The translations under genes and the position numbers were made by a program. A stretch of DNA of 7,132 bases. Source: Bacteroidota bacterium (GTDB taxonomy: Bacteria; Bacteroidota; Bacteroidia; NS11-12g; UBA955). The number at the start of each line of letters is the position of its first letter. Positions within the stretch are counted from its first letter, which is position 1. The stretch is taken from NCBI GenBank assembly GCA_947450015.1, contig CANFUB010000132.1, positions 1 through 7,132 on the forward strand, in the 5' to 3' direction. The notes below the pieces were generated by a model. That model did not search any database and was not told the origin of the DNA. It was given only the letters and a program-made list of their open reading frames with translations. Below, piece by piece: positions 1 through 4,893 of the stretch.

Positions 1-1
1 A

Positions 2-331
2 TCGTCGCCAGAATTAACATGGGAGCAATTCGATGGGGACGACAAGCCACTCGATTATAAATATTGCTACTGGTTGGCCCATCCCGAGCAGGATGATAGC
101 AACCGACCATGGTTCGATTTTTACGCAGGTATTATTAGTACAAAGAACCCTGATTATGCAGTTATTAGAAAATTGGTAAGTATGGCCGAAAAGCTCAATG
201 CAAGGGTAGAAGGGGATGAAGGAGAAATTTATACAAATGATTTTATTGATTCTCTTGAAAATAGGACAATCCAAAATAATAATGAGAAAAAGAATTTTTT
301 CACGAGATTGTTTTGGAAATCATCTTGGTAA
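2..331 (+). CDS. 3' end of an unrecognised protein gene (5' truncated by the window edge)
   Basis: The frame is open from base 2 to the TAA at 329-331, so the gene begins outside the window and about 109 C-terminal residues are visible. The protein is hydrophilic. It has an aromatic-rich stretch near the visible start (DYKYCYWLAHPEQDD, then RPWFDFYAG), an acidic middle (EGDEGEIYTNDF) and a basic/aromatic tail (KKNFFTRLFWKSSW). There is no membrane segment or familiar catalytic motif, and I do not recognise the family. An internal TTG at 74 could be taken for a start, but clearly coding-like sequence continues upstream of it. The stop is followed within 20 bp by the first hairpin of the repeat array, and a small CAGC/GCTG dyad lies at 337-348. 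No T-run terminator is seen. Confidence 0.7.
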   Translation, partial: SSPELTWEQFDGDDKPLDYKYCYWLAHPEQDDSNRPWFDFYAGIISTKNPDYAVIRKLVSMAEKLNARVEGDEGEIYTNDFIDSLENRTIQNNNEKKNFFTRLFWKSSW

Positions 332-350
332 TTTAACAGCAAATGCTGAA

Positions 351-368
351 CGACCCCGAAGGCGGTCG
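351..368 (-). repeat. Hairpin L1
   Basis: CGACCCCGAAGGCGGTCG, with a perfect outer stem, bulged C at 363 and GAA loop, followed by AAT. With its flanks (348-379) it matches L4 (499-530) at 31 of 32 positions, so L1 and L4 are the most recent relatives in the array although two diverged units separate them. Confidence 0.85.
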
Positions 369-401
369 AATCCCTCTAGTTAACAAATTCAAAAATCATT
401 A

Positions 402-419
402 CGACTCTGAAGGCAGTCG
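402..419 (-). repeat. Hairpin L2 (compensatory stem change)
   Basis: CGACTCTGAAGGCAGTCG. Relative to L1 the fifth stem pair is T-A instead of C-G (T406 with A415), and the inner pair T408-G412 is a wobble. The stem is kept although both arms changed. The hairpin is followed by CAT at 420-422. Confidence 0.8.
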
Positions 420-451
420 CATCCATATGGATAAGTATGCACAAGACATAA

Positions 452-469
452 CAACCCCAAAGGTGCTCG
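452..469 (-). repeat. Hairpin L3 (decayed copy)
   Basis: CAACCCCAAAGGTGCTCG is recognisable by its position in the 50-bp register and by the CCCC/AAGG core. It has one mismatched pair and one wobble in the outer stem. The AAT flank (470-472) is intact. It is the most diverged unit of the array. Confidence 0.6.
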
Positions 470-501
470 AATATTTCAAACAAAAGAAACACAGTTCCGA
501 A

Positions 502-519
502 CGACCCCGAAGGCGGTCG
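502..519 (-). repeat. Hairpin L4
   Basis: Core identical to L1, followed by AATCCCT and then TAG after one mismatch. See L1 for the extended identity. Confidence 0.85.
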
Positions 520-551
520 AATCCCTGTAGAAAAATAGGCCCAACCCACAA

Positions 552-569
552 CGACCCCGAAGGTGGTCG
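552..569 (-). repeat. Hairpin L5
   Basis: CGACCCCGAAGGTGGTCG differs from L1 only at the bulged base (T564 for C), which leaves all pairs intact. It is followed by TAT at 570-572. It is the unit closest to the transposase gene, ending 95 bp before its ATG. Confidence 0.85.
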
Positions 570-626
570 TATGTTTTAGACAATCGAATATTACAGCGAT
601 TAATTACAAAATATTTTTTTAATGCA

Positions 627-658
627 TTGAAAAAACCAAAGCAAAATTTATAAATTTG
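627..658 (+). promoter_or_regulatory. Probable Bacteroidota-type promoter of the transposase gene
   Basis: TAAATTTG at 651-658 matches the phylum's -7 motif TAnnTTTG. A TTG at 627-629 lies 21 bp upstream, within the usual spacing for the -33 element. Only six bases separate the motif from the ATG at 665, so a transcript from here would have almost no leader. The surrounding DNA is very AT-rich, so a chance match is possible. Confidence 0.5.
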
Positions 659-664
659 TTAGGT

Positions 665-1150
665 ATGTCAGGCACATTTTCAAAAATTTACATTCAAGTT
701 GTATTTGCAGTTCAAGGGCGAAGGTCATTAATTCAAGCCTCATGGGAAGAAGAATTGTACAAGTACATAACAGGGACAATAACAAATAAGGGCCAGAAAT
801 TAATTGCAATTAATGGGATGCCAGATCATATTCATATTTTGATAGGAATGAAACCTTCATGTAGCTTATCTGATTTGGTAAGAGAGATAAAAAAATCATC
901 GAATGATTTTATAAACGAAAAAAAGTTTTGTAAATCTAGCTTCAAATGGCAGGAGGGATTTGGAGCATTTTCATATAGTCCTAATGATTTGAACCGGGTT
1001 ATAACCTATGTGCAAAATCAAAAGATACACCATAAACAAAGCACATTTAAGGAAGAGTATCATTCTTTGCTTGCCGAGTATGATATAGAGTTCAAAGAGG
1101 AATATTTATTCGAATGGATGGATGATGGCCACCTTGACTCTAACTCGTAG
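665..1150 (+). CDS. tnpA: IS200/REP-associated Y1 (HUH) transposase
   Basis: The product is a single-domain Y1 transposase (Y1_Tnp family) of 161 residues from the ATG at 665, the usual size. Such enzymes cut and rejoin single-stranded DNA at hairpin ends through a 5'-phosphotyrosine intermediate. Counted from this ATG, the HUH metal-binding motif is H55-I-H57 in GMPDHIHILIG. The catalytic tyrosine is Y115 in the helix VITYVQNQ, with Q119 four residues later as the expected third metal ligand. The WQEGFGAFSYS segment and the C-terminal EEYLFEW are typical of the Bacteroidota subgroup. All catalytic residues are present, so the gene appears intact. An in-frame TTG at 656 would add three residues. 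I prefer the ATG because it gives the usual MSGTFSKIYIQVVFAVQ start and lies directly after the promoter-like motif. The stop is 9 bp before hairpin RA. No TnpB or other accessory gene is adjacent. I cannot decide between an ordinary IS200 and a domesticated RAYT without copy number. Confidence 0.92.
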   Translation: MSGTFSKIYIQVVFAVQGRRSLIQASWEEELYKYITGTITNKGQKLIAINGMPDHIHILIGMKPSCSLSDLVREIKKSSNDFINEKKFCKSSFKWQEGFGAFSYSPNDLNRVITYVQNQKIHHKQSTFKEEYHSLLAEYDIEFKEEYLFEWMDDGHLDSNS

Positions 1151-1159
1151 TGGAATATG

Positions 1160-1176
1160 CGACCCCTTCAGGGTCG
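1160..1176 (+). repeat. Hairpin RA
   Basis: CGACCCCTTCAGGGTCG, preceded by ATG at 1157-1159. It begins 9 bp after the transposase stop codon and is followed by GTTT, so it could also weaken read-through from that gene. The T-run is too short for a confident terminator. Confidence 0.85.
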
Positions 1177-1210
1177 GTTTCAGCGTCTGTTGTAAGTTAT
1201 TATAAAGATA

Positions 1211-1227
1211 TGACCCCTTCAGGGTCA
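1211..1227 (+). repeat. Hairpin RB (compensatory stem change)
   Basis: TGACCCCTTCAGGGTCA. The outermost pair is T-A in place of the C-G seen in the other three right-hand copies, so both arms changed together. It is preceded by ATA at 1208-1210. Confidence 0.85.
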
Positions 1228-1318
1228 TAACATTATTGACATCTATATTTATTAGGTGCCACCATGCTATGTAGTGGTTTAATTTTCTGCAAACTAAAAT
1301 TTCTATTGCCCAACCTAT

Positions 1319-1335
1319 CGACCCTGAAGGGGTCG
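1319..1335 (-). repeat. Hairpin RC
   Basis: CGACCCTGAAGGGGTCG followed by CATATCTCT and then GACGGT. Over 1319-1344 it matches RD at 25 of 26 positions, and a GACGGT follows in both copies after a one-base gap. Confidence 0.85.
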
Positions 1336-1369
1336 CATATCTCTGACGGTAATAGACCGAGAGGCCTCC

Positions 1370-1386
1370 CGACCCTGAAGGGGTCG
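1370..1386 (-). repeat. Hairpin RD
   Basis: Core identical to RC, followed by CATAGCTCTAGACGGT. It is the outermost right-hand unit. Its tail runs into the inverted repeat that starts at 1398. Confidence 0.85.
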
Positions 1387-1397
1387 CATAGCTCTAG

Positions 1398-1488
1398 ACG
1401 GTTGCAATCATCAACGTTTTAATTGAATTATCATAATTGTAATAACATAAGAATGATTTGTTGTTACCCAAAAATGAATTGCAACCGT
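1398..1488. repeat. 91-nt nested inverted repeat in the ftsK upstream region
   Basis: An 11-bp perfect inverted repeat, ACGGTTGCAAT (1398-1408) and ATTGCAACCGT (1478-1488), encloses a second one. The inner repeat is GTAATAACA (1439-1447) against TGTTGTTAC (1459-1467): nine pairs, one a wobble, with an 11-base loop. Between the two left arms lies a small AT dyad, AATTAT/ATAATT (1426-1438). Together they could fold as a branched hairpin. No coding sequence or transposase motif is seen inside. It may be a small non-autonomous element, part of the island's right end, or a structured transcript; none of these is shown. Confidence 0.5.
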
Positions 1489-1641
1489 GTGTCAGCCATA
1501 GATAAACCAAAAGGAGGGTTTGGAATAAGCCGAAGCGTGTTGAAATTCCTGGCCTATCAAGCGATTCCATTAATTCGCACAATGCTTTATAAATGTGGAT
1601 TTGTAATTGGGTGCAGCAATAAATTAACTGCTACTTCGTTT
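1489..1641. other. Intergenic stretch before ftsK with no supported gene
   Basis: Short open frames exist on both strands across 1394-1644, but they overlap each other, start inside the inverted repeat, have no recognisable domain, and their compositions (many Cys, Asn and Leu) do not look coding. A weak dyad around CCAAA/TTTGG lies at 1507-1523, with no T-run. I see no tRNA or other RNA gene here. Confidence 0.5.
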
Positions 1642-1649
1642 TAATTTTG
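1642..1649 (+). promoter_or_regulatory. Possible -7 promoter motif upstream of ftsK
   Basis: TAATTTTG matches TAnnTTTG and ends 15 bases before the ATG at 1665. No TTG lies at the expected distance upstream (the nearest, at 1607-1609, is 32 bp away), so support is weaker than for the other two promoter calls. Confidence 0.4.
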
Positions 1650-1664
1650 CGTTTTGCAATAATA

Positions 1665-4220
1665 ATGGCCACCAAAAAGAGTAATAGTTTTAGAAATGCT
1701 GCGGATGATTTTCTTCCTGAAGAAAAAGAAAAGCAAAAACCTTTTGGTCCAGGCAAGCTCGCATGGATTAAAGATGAACGCACACACAAAATTGCGGGTG
1801 CGTTTTTTATCTTGTTTTCGCTCTTCCTTTTTGTAGCATTTACCTCGCATATCATCAACCTATCGCAATTCGAAACCGATCAAGATATTTTACAAAGCAG
1901 CAGCTGGAAATGGTTCAAAGCCAATAATGTGCGCGGTGCGAGTAATATGATGGGTTATTTTGGTGCATGGTTCAGTCATTTGTTTATTCACAAATGGTTT
2001 GGAATTGCCTCTTATATTTTATTGTTTACCATTTTCACCCTAGGTACACGCTTATTGTTCAATTGGCAATTGCATCCTATGACCAAAATTTTGCGTTATA
2101 GCTTTTTCATCATTGTATGGATTTCTGTGTTGATGGGTTTTATTTTCCATAACGATAATTTATACATGGGTGGCGGCTTTGGCTATTTCGGTTATATGTG
2201 GTTACAAAGTTTAATAGGTGCTGTTGGTACAGGTATCTTTTTGTTTTTATACGGATTGGCCTTCATGATTATTGTTTACAACATCGATCTGAAATTTAAA
2301 AAAGGCTTGGTGCAATACGATGAGGAATCGGACACTGCAAGTAAGGTGGCTTTTTCTGATCATGAAACAGAAGCCGAACGCATTAAACAACATTACGAAG
2401 AAATACATTCGCAACCAGAACCCATCATTAACAAGGAACTTGCCGAATTGGTAGAAGAGGAAGATGGTATTCAATTGCACACCATTCCTGAAATTGAAGA
2501 TGAGATAGAGGAAGATACTGAAGCCAATATAGAAGAATACAATGCACCTATCAGTTTTAAAGTCGATCCAATCAAAGAGAAGAAGGTAGAAAAACTACCA
2601 GATTTTGAATTGAAAATAGCCCCACAAGAAGCAGATGAATTTGTGCCAGAGGTAGTTCAAAAACCAATTGTAGAGGCTGCGGTTGTAGAACGCCCTGCAG
2701 GACTCGAAGATCCTTACGACCCAACCTTAGATTTACCAGGTTATCAGTTTCCTACCATTGATTTATTACAAGAATATGAGTTTACTAAAACAGAAGTCGA
2801 CCGCACCGAATTAGAAACTAGTAAGAATTTAATTGTAGAAACCCTTAAGAATTATAACATTGCCATTTCTGAAATACGCGCCAACATTGGGCCAACGGTT
2901 ACACTATATGAAATAGTGCCAGCACCAGGGGTTAAGATTTCGAGAATTAAAAATTTGGAAGATGATATTGCCTTGAGTTTAGCAGCCCTCGGTATTCGTA
3001 TCATTGCACCTATTCCAGGCAGAGGAACCATTGGTATTGAAGTGCCAAACAAAAAACCAGAGATGGTGCCTATGCGATCGATGATAGCGAGTAAGAAATT
3101 CCAAGAGTGCAATTATGAATTGCCTGTTATTTTAGGTAAAACCATTTCGAACGAACTCTACATTGCCGATTTAAGTAAAATGCCACACTTACTTTGCGCT
3201 GGTGCTACTGGTCAGGGTAAATCGGTTGGACTAAACACCTTAATCGTTTCGTTGCTCTACAAAAAACATCCATCAGAATTGAAGTTTGTTTTAGTAGATC
3301 CCAAGAAAGTAGAGTTAACCTTATACAACAAAATTGAACGCCACTATTTGGCCAAATTACCGGGCGATGGCGATGCCATTATTACCGATACCAAATTGGT
3401 GTGTAATACACTTAACTCATTGTGTATGGAGATGGACGACCGCTATGAGTTATTAAAAGCGGCAGGAAAAAGAAATATTATTGAATACAATGCCAAGTTC
3501 AAAGAAAGAAAATTGTTACCTACAGAAGGTCACCGTTTCTTGCCATACATTGTAGTAGTGATAGACGAGGTAGCCGATTTGATGATGACCGCAGGTAGAG
3601 AAGTGGAAACCCCTATTGCACGTTTGGCGCAGTTAGCGAGGGCCATTGGCATACATGTTATTCTTGCAACGCAACGTCCTTCTGTAAATATTATTACAGG
3701 TACCATTAAAGCCAACTTCCCAGCGCGTTTGGCCTTTAGGGTTACTTCTAAAATCGATTCACGTACCATCTTAGATAGTAATGGGGCCGACCAATTAATT
3801 GGTAAAGGCGATATGTTGTTTAGTACGGGCAACGATTTAATTCGTTTGCAATGTCCTTTCGTAGATACGCCAGAAGTTGAGCGCATCACCGAATTTATTG
3901 GCAATCAAAGAGGGTATAGCAGTGCGTTAATACTGCCAGAATTTAGAAGTGATGAAGATGGTGGTTCGCGCGATGACTTCGATGCAAGCGACAGAGATGC
4001 ATTGTTCGAAGATGCCGCCCGTTTAATAGTAATGACCCAACAAGGCAGTACCTCACTCATTCAAAGAAAATTGAAATTGGGTTATAATAGAGCTGGCCGT
4101 TTGGTCGATCAATTAGAGCAAGCTGGTATTGTTGGTCCTTTCGAAGGCGCCAAGGCCCGAAAGGTACTAATACCGGACGAAGCGAGTTTGGAGCAGTTTT
4201 TGAATACTTTGTATAAATAA
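1665..4220 (+). CDS. ftsK: DNA translocase FtsK
   Basis: FtsK is a septum-anchored ATPase that pumps double-stranded DNA to clear and align chromosome termini during division. From the ATG at 1665 the protein has 851 residues. About four membrane segments lie at roughly 45-63, 112-131, 144-162 and 180-205. An acidic, E-rich linker runs from about 215 to 370. The RecA-like motor follows: DPKKVEL at 545-551 and ATQRPS at 668-673, Walker A GATGQGKS at 513-520, and Walker B VVVIDE at 630-635. The C-terminal winged-helix gamma domain is at about 778-838 (AARLIVMTQQGSTSLIQRKLKLGYNRAGRLVDQLEQ, given here in part), which in this family reads directional DNA motifs and contacts the XerCD recombination system. 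The length suits a short-linker Bacteroidota FtsK/SpoIIIE, and all motor motifs are intact. An upstream in-frame TTG at 1647 would add six residues but overlaps the promoter-like motif, so the ATG is preferred. Confidence 0.97.
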   Translation: MATKKSNSFRNAADDFLPEEKEKQKPFGPGKLAWIKDERTHKIAGAFFILFSLFLFVAFTSHIINLSQFETDQDILQSSSWKWFKANNVRGASNMMGYFGAWFSHLFIHKWFGIASYILLFTIFTLGTRLLFNWQLHPMTKILRYSFFIIVWISVLMGFIFHNDNLYMGGGFGYFGYMWLQSLIGAVGTGIFLFLYGLAFMIIVYNIDLKFKKGLVQYDEESDTASKVAFSDHETEAERIKQHYEEIHSQPEPIINKELAELVEEEDGIQLHTIPEIEDEIEEDTEANIEEYNAPISFKVDPIKEKKVEKLPDFELKIAPQEADEFVPEVVQKPIVEAAVVERPAGLEDPYDPTLDLPGYQFPTIDLLQEYEFTKTEVDRTELETSKNLIVETLKNYNIAISEIRANIGPTVTLYEIVPAPGVKISRIKNLEDDIALSLAALGIRIIAPIPGRGTIGIEVPNKKPEMVPMRSMIASKKFQECNYELPVILGKTISNELYIADLSKMPHLLCAGATGQGKSVGLNTLIVSLLYKKHPSELKFVLVDPKKVELTLYNKIERHYLAKLPGDGDAIITDTKLVCNTLNSLCMEMDDRYELLKAAGKRNIIEYNAKFKERKLLPTEGHRFLPYIVVVIDEVADLMMTAGREVETPIARLAQLARAIGIHVILATQRPSVNIITGTIKANFPARLAFRVTSKIDSRTILDSNGADQLIGKGDMLFSTGNDLIRLQCPFVDTPEVERITEFIGNQRGYSSALILPEFRSDEDGGSRDDFDASDRDALFEDAARLIVMTQQGSTSLIQRKLKLGYNRAGRLVDQLEQAGIVGPFEGAKARKVLIPDEASLEQFLNTLYK

Positions 4221-4234
4221 ATTTATTACCTTTG
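4209..4234 (+). promoter_or_regulatory. Probable promoter of the lolA-like gene, directly after the ftsK stop
   Basis: TACCTTTG at 4227-4234 is a strong match to TAnnTTTG. It lies inside the 19-bp gap between the ftsK stop (4218-4220) and the ATG at 4240. A TTG at 4209-4211, inside the last codons of ftsK, is 15 bp upstream, slightly short for the -33 element; another at 4200-4202 is 24 bp away. The gene could therefore be transcribed on its own as well as from ftsK read-through, with a leader of only a few bases at most. Confidence 0.6.
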
Positions 4235-4239
4235 CACCC

Positions 4240-4893
4240 ATGAAAAAATTTTTCCTGTTCACTTTAGTGGCCATCGCCTTAACTTCAATGGTGACGCCTC
4301 ATAAAGATAAAACAGCCAATAAACTTTTAAAAGACGTTTCTAAAAAATACAAAGACTACAAAACACTTAAATCTGACTTTTCAGTATTAAGTGAGGCTGC
4401 TGATCCTAAATCGCCAAAGAAAACAGAGAAGGGCAGTTTACAAACCAAAGGCAATAGTTTTAGATTGAGTTTTGCTGGTCAAGAGATTTTTTGCAATGGT
4501 AAATTCATTTGGACTTACACCAAAGAAACCAATGAGTGTACAAAAGATAAATACAATCCGAATACAAGCAATGGTTTAAATCCTGCAAAGATTTTTACAG
4601 TTTGGGAAAAAGGTTTTTTATATGCCGATGAGGGCACCTATAAAAAAGGAACTGTAGAAGTGGCTAAAATTAAATTAACACCTACCGATAAAAAGAAACC
4701 ATACTTCTTAATGAACTTAGAGGTTGATAAAAATGCTAAAACAGTCATGAGTTTGAAAGTATCTTTTAAAGCGGGTAATAAACAAACCTATACCATTACC
4801 TCTCAAACGCCTAATGCTACAATTGCCGATTCAGTGTTTGAATTCAATGCAGCGAGTTATCCTGGTGTAGAGTTGGTTGATTTAACTAAGTAG
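4240..4893 (+). CDS. lolA: LolA-like outer-membrane lipoprotein carrier protein
   Basis: This 217-residue protein has an N-terminal export signal (MKKFFLFTLVAIALTSMV, cleavage likely near 18-22). No lipobox Cys follows, so it should be a soluble periplasmic protein. The rest fits the LolA/LolB half-barrel fold: an early helix (LLKDVSKKYKDYKTLKSDFSV), then strands such as KGSLQTKGNSFRLSFAGQEIFCNGKFIWTY (quoted in part) and a C-terminal SVFEFNAASYPGVELVDL. LolA carries lipoproteins from the inner to the outer membrane. Bacteroidota members are divergent, so a role with other lipid-bearing clients cannot be excluded. Its place just after ftsK matches the order also found in E. coli and supports the call. 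The ATG at 4240 is the only sensible start because it opens the signal peptide. The protein is lysine-rich. The stop codon abuts that of the convergent gene. Confidence 0.9.
   Translation: MKKFFLFTLVAIALTSMVTPHKDKTANKLLKDVSKKYKDYKTLKSDFSVLSEAADPKSPKKTEKGSLQTKGNSFRLSFAGQEIFCNGKFIWTYTKETNECTKDKYNPNTSNGLNPAKIFTVWEKGFLYADEGTYKKGTVEVAKIKLTPTDKKKPYFLMNLEVDKNAKTVMSLKVSFKAGNKQTYTITSQTPNATIADSVFEFNAASYPGVELVDLTK

Larger units (their letters stand above)
351..572. repeat. Left hairpin array, five units at 50-51 bp pitch
   Basis: Hairpin cores start at 351, 402, 452, 502 and 552, giving spacings of 51, 50, 50 and 50. The best unit is CGACCCCGAAGGCGGTCG. It folds as a 5-bp stem CGACC/GGTCG, a one-base bulge on the 3' arm, 2 bp CC/GG, and a GAA loop. 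Every unit is followed by NAT (AAT, CAT, AAT, AAT, TAT). Read on the minus strand, each hairpin is therefore preceded by ATN. All five have the same orientation, with the AT side facing the transposase gene. The intervening 30-33 bp are unrelated to each other apart from the extension shared by units 1 and 4. Confidence 0.85.
1157..1395. repeat. Right hairpin array, two inverted pairs at 51 bp pitch
   Basis: There are four hairpins of a 17-bp subtype, CGACCCTGAAGGGGTCG and its complement: a 6-bp stem CGACCC/GGGTCG with a 5-base loop. RA starts at 1160 and RB at 1211; RC starts at 1319 and RD at 1370. Both pairs are thus exactly 51 bp apart. RA and RB are inverted relative to RC and RD. RA-RB carry ATN on their left side (facing the transposase gene), whereas RC-RD carry it on the right (facing ftsK). 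The 91-bp centre between RB and RC has no clear further unit. Confidence 0.85.
348..1402. mobile_element. IS200/RAYT-like island: Y1 transposase flanked by two hairpin arrays
   Basis: A single Y1 transposase gene (665-1150) lies between five hairpins on the left (351-569) and four on the right (1160-1386). No second transposase, no long terminal inverted repeats and no target duplication are seen, as expected for IS200/IS605-type ssDNA transposition. The many hairpins are more like REP elements around a REP-associated transposase (RAYT) than the single left-end and right-end hairpins of a standard IS200. The outer limits given are those of the repeat homology, not proven element ends. The island lies between the partial gene ending at 331 and ftsK. 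Confidence 0.6.

Noticed and set aside
14..274. 86-codon open frame on the minus strand opposite the partial first gene
   Set aside because: It is the shadow of the plus-strand frame, which is open to the edge and has a more protein-like composition; the minus product is rich in Cys, Ile and Phe with no domain.
337..348. CAGC/GCTG dyad as a terminator of the first gene
   Set aside because: Four-base stem and no T-run; too weak to support a terminator call.
351..572. CRISPR array
   Set aside because: The regular spacing is CRISPR-like, but the repeats are short, imperfect and variable between units, several spacers are not sharply bounded, and no cas gene is present. A transposase-linked hairpin array explains the data better.
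343..579. 78-codon open frame running through the left hairpin array
   Set aside because: Its sequence is simply the hairpin units read through (NDPEGGR at both ends), the frame shifts between units because the pitch is 50, and it has no domain or ribosome-binding context.
1259..1277. Possible degenerate tenth hairpin (CCAC and GTGG arms) near the next expected 50-bp position
   Set aside because: Only 4 bp of stem with an 11-base loop, no similarity to the hairpin core and no ATN flank in the right place.
1361..1368. GAGGCCTC palindrome between hairpins RC and RD
   Set aside because: An isolated 8-bp palindrome is expected by chance and has no counterpart between other units.
1394..1644. 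Opposed short open frames of 62 and 73 codons upstream of ftsK
   Set aside because: They overlap on opposite strands, start inside the inverted repeat, show no recognisable domain and have non-coding-like composition.
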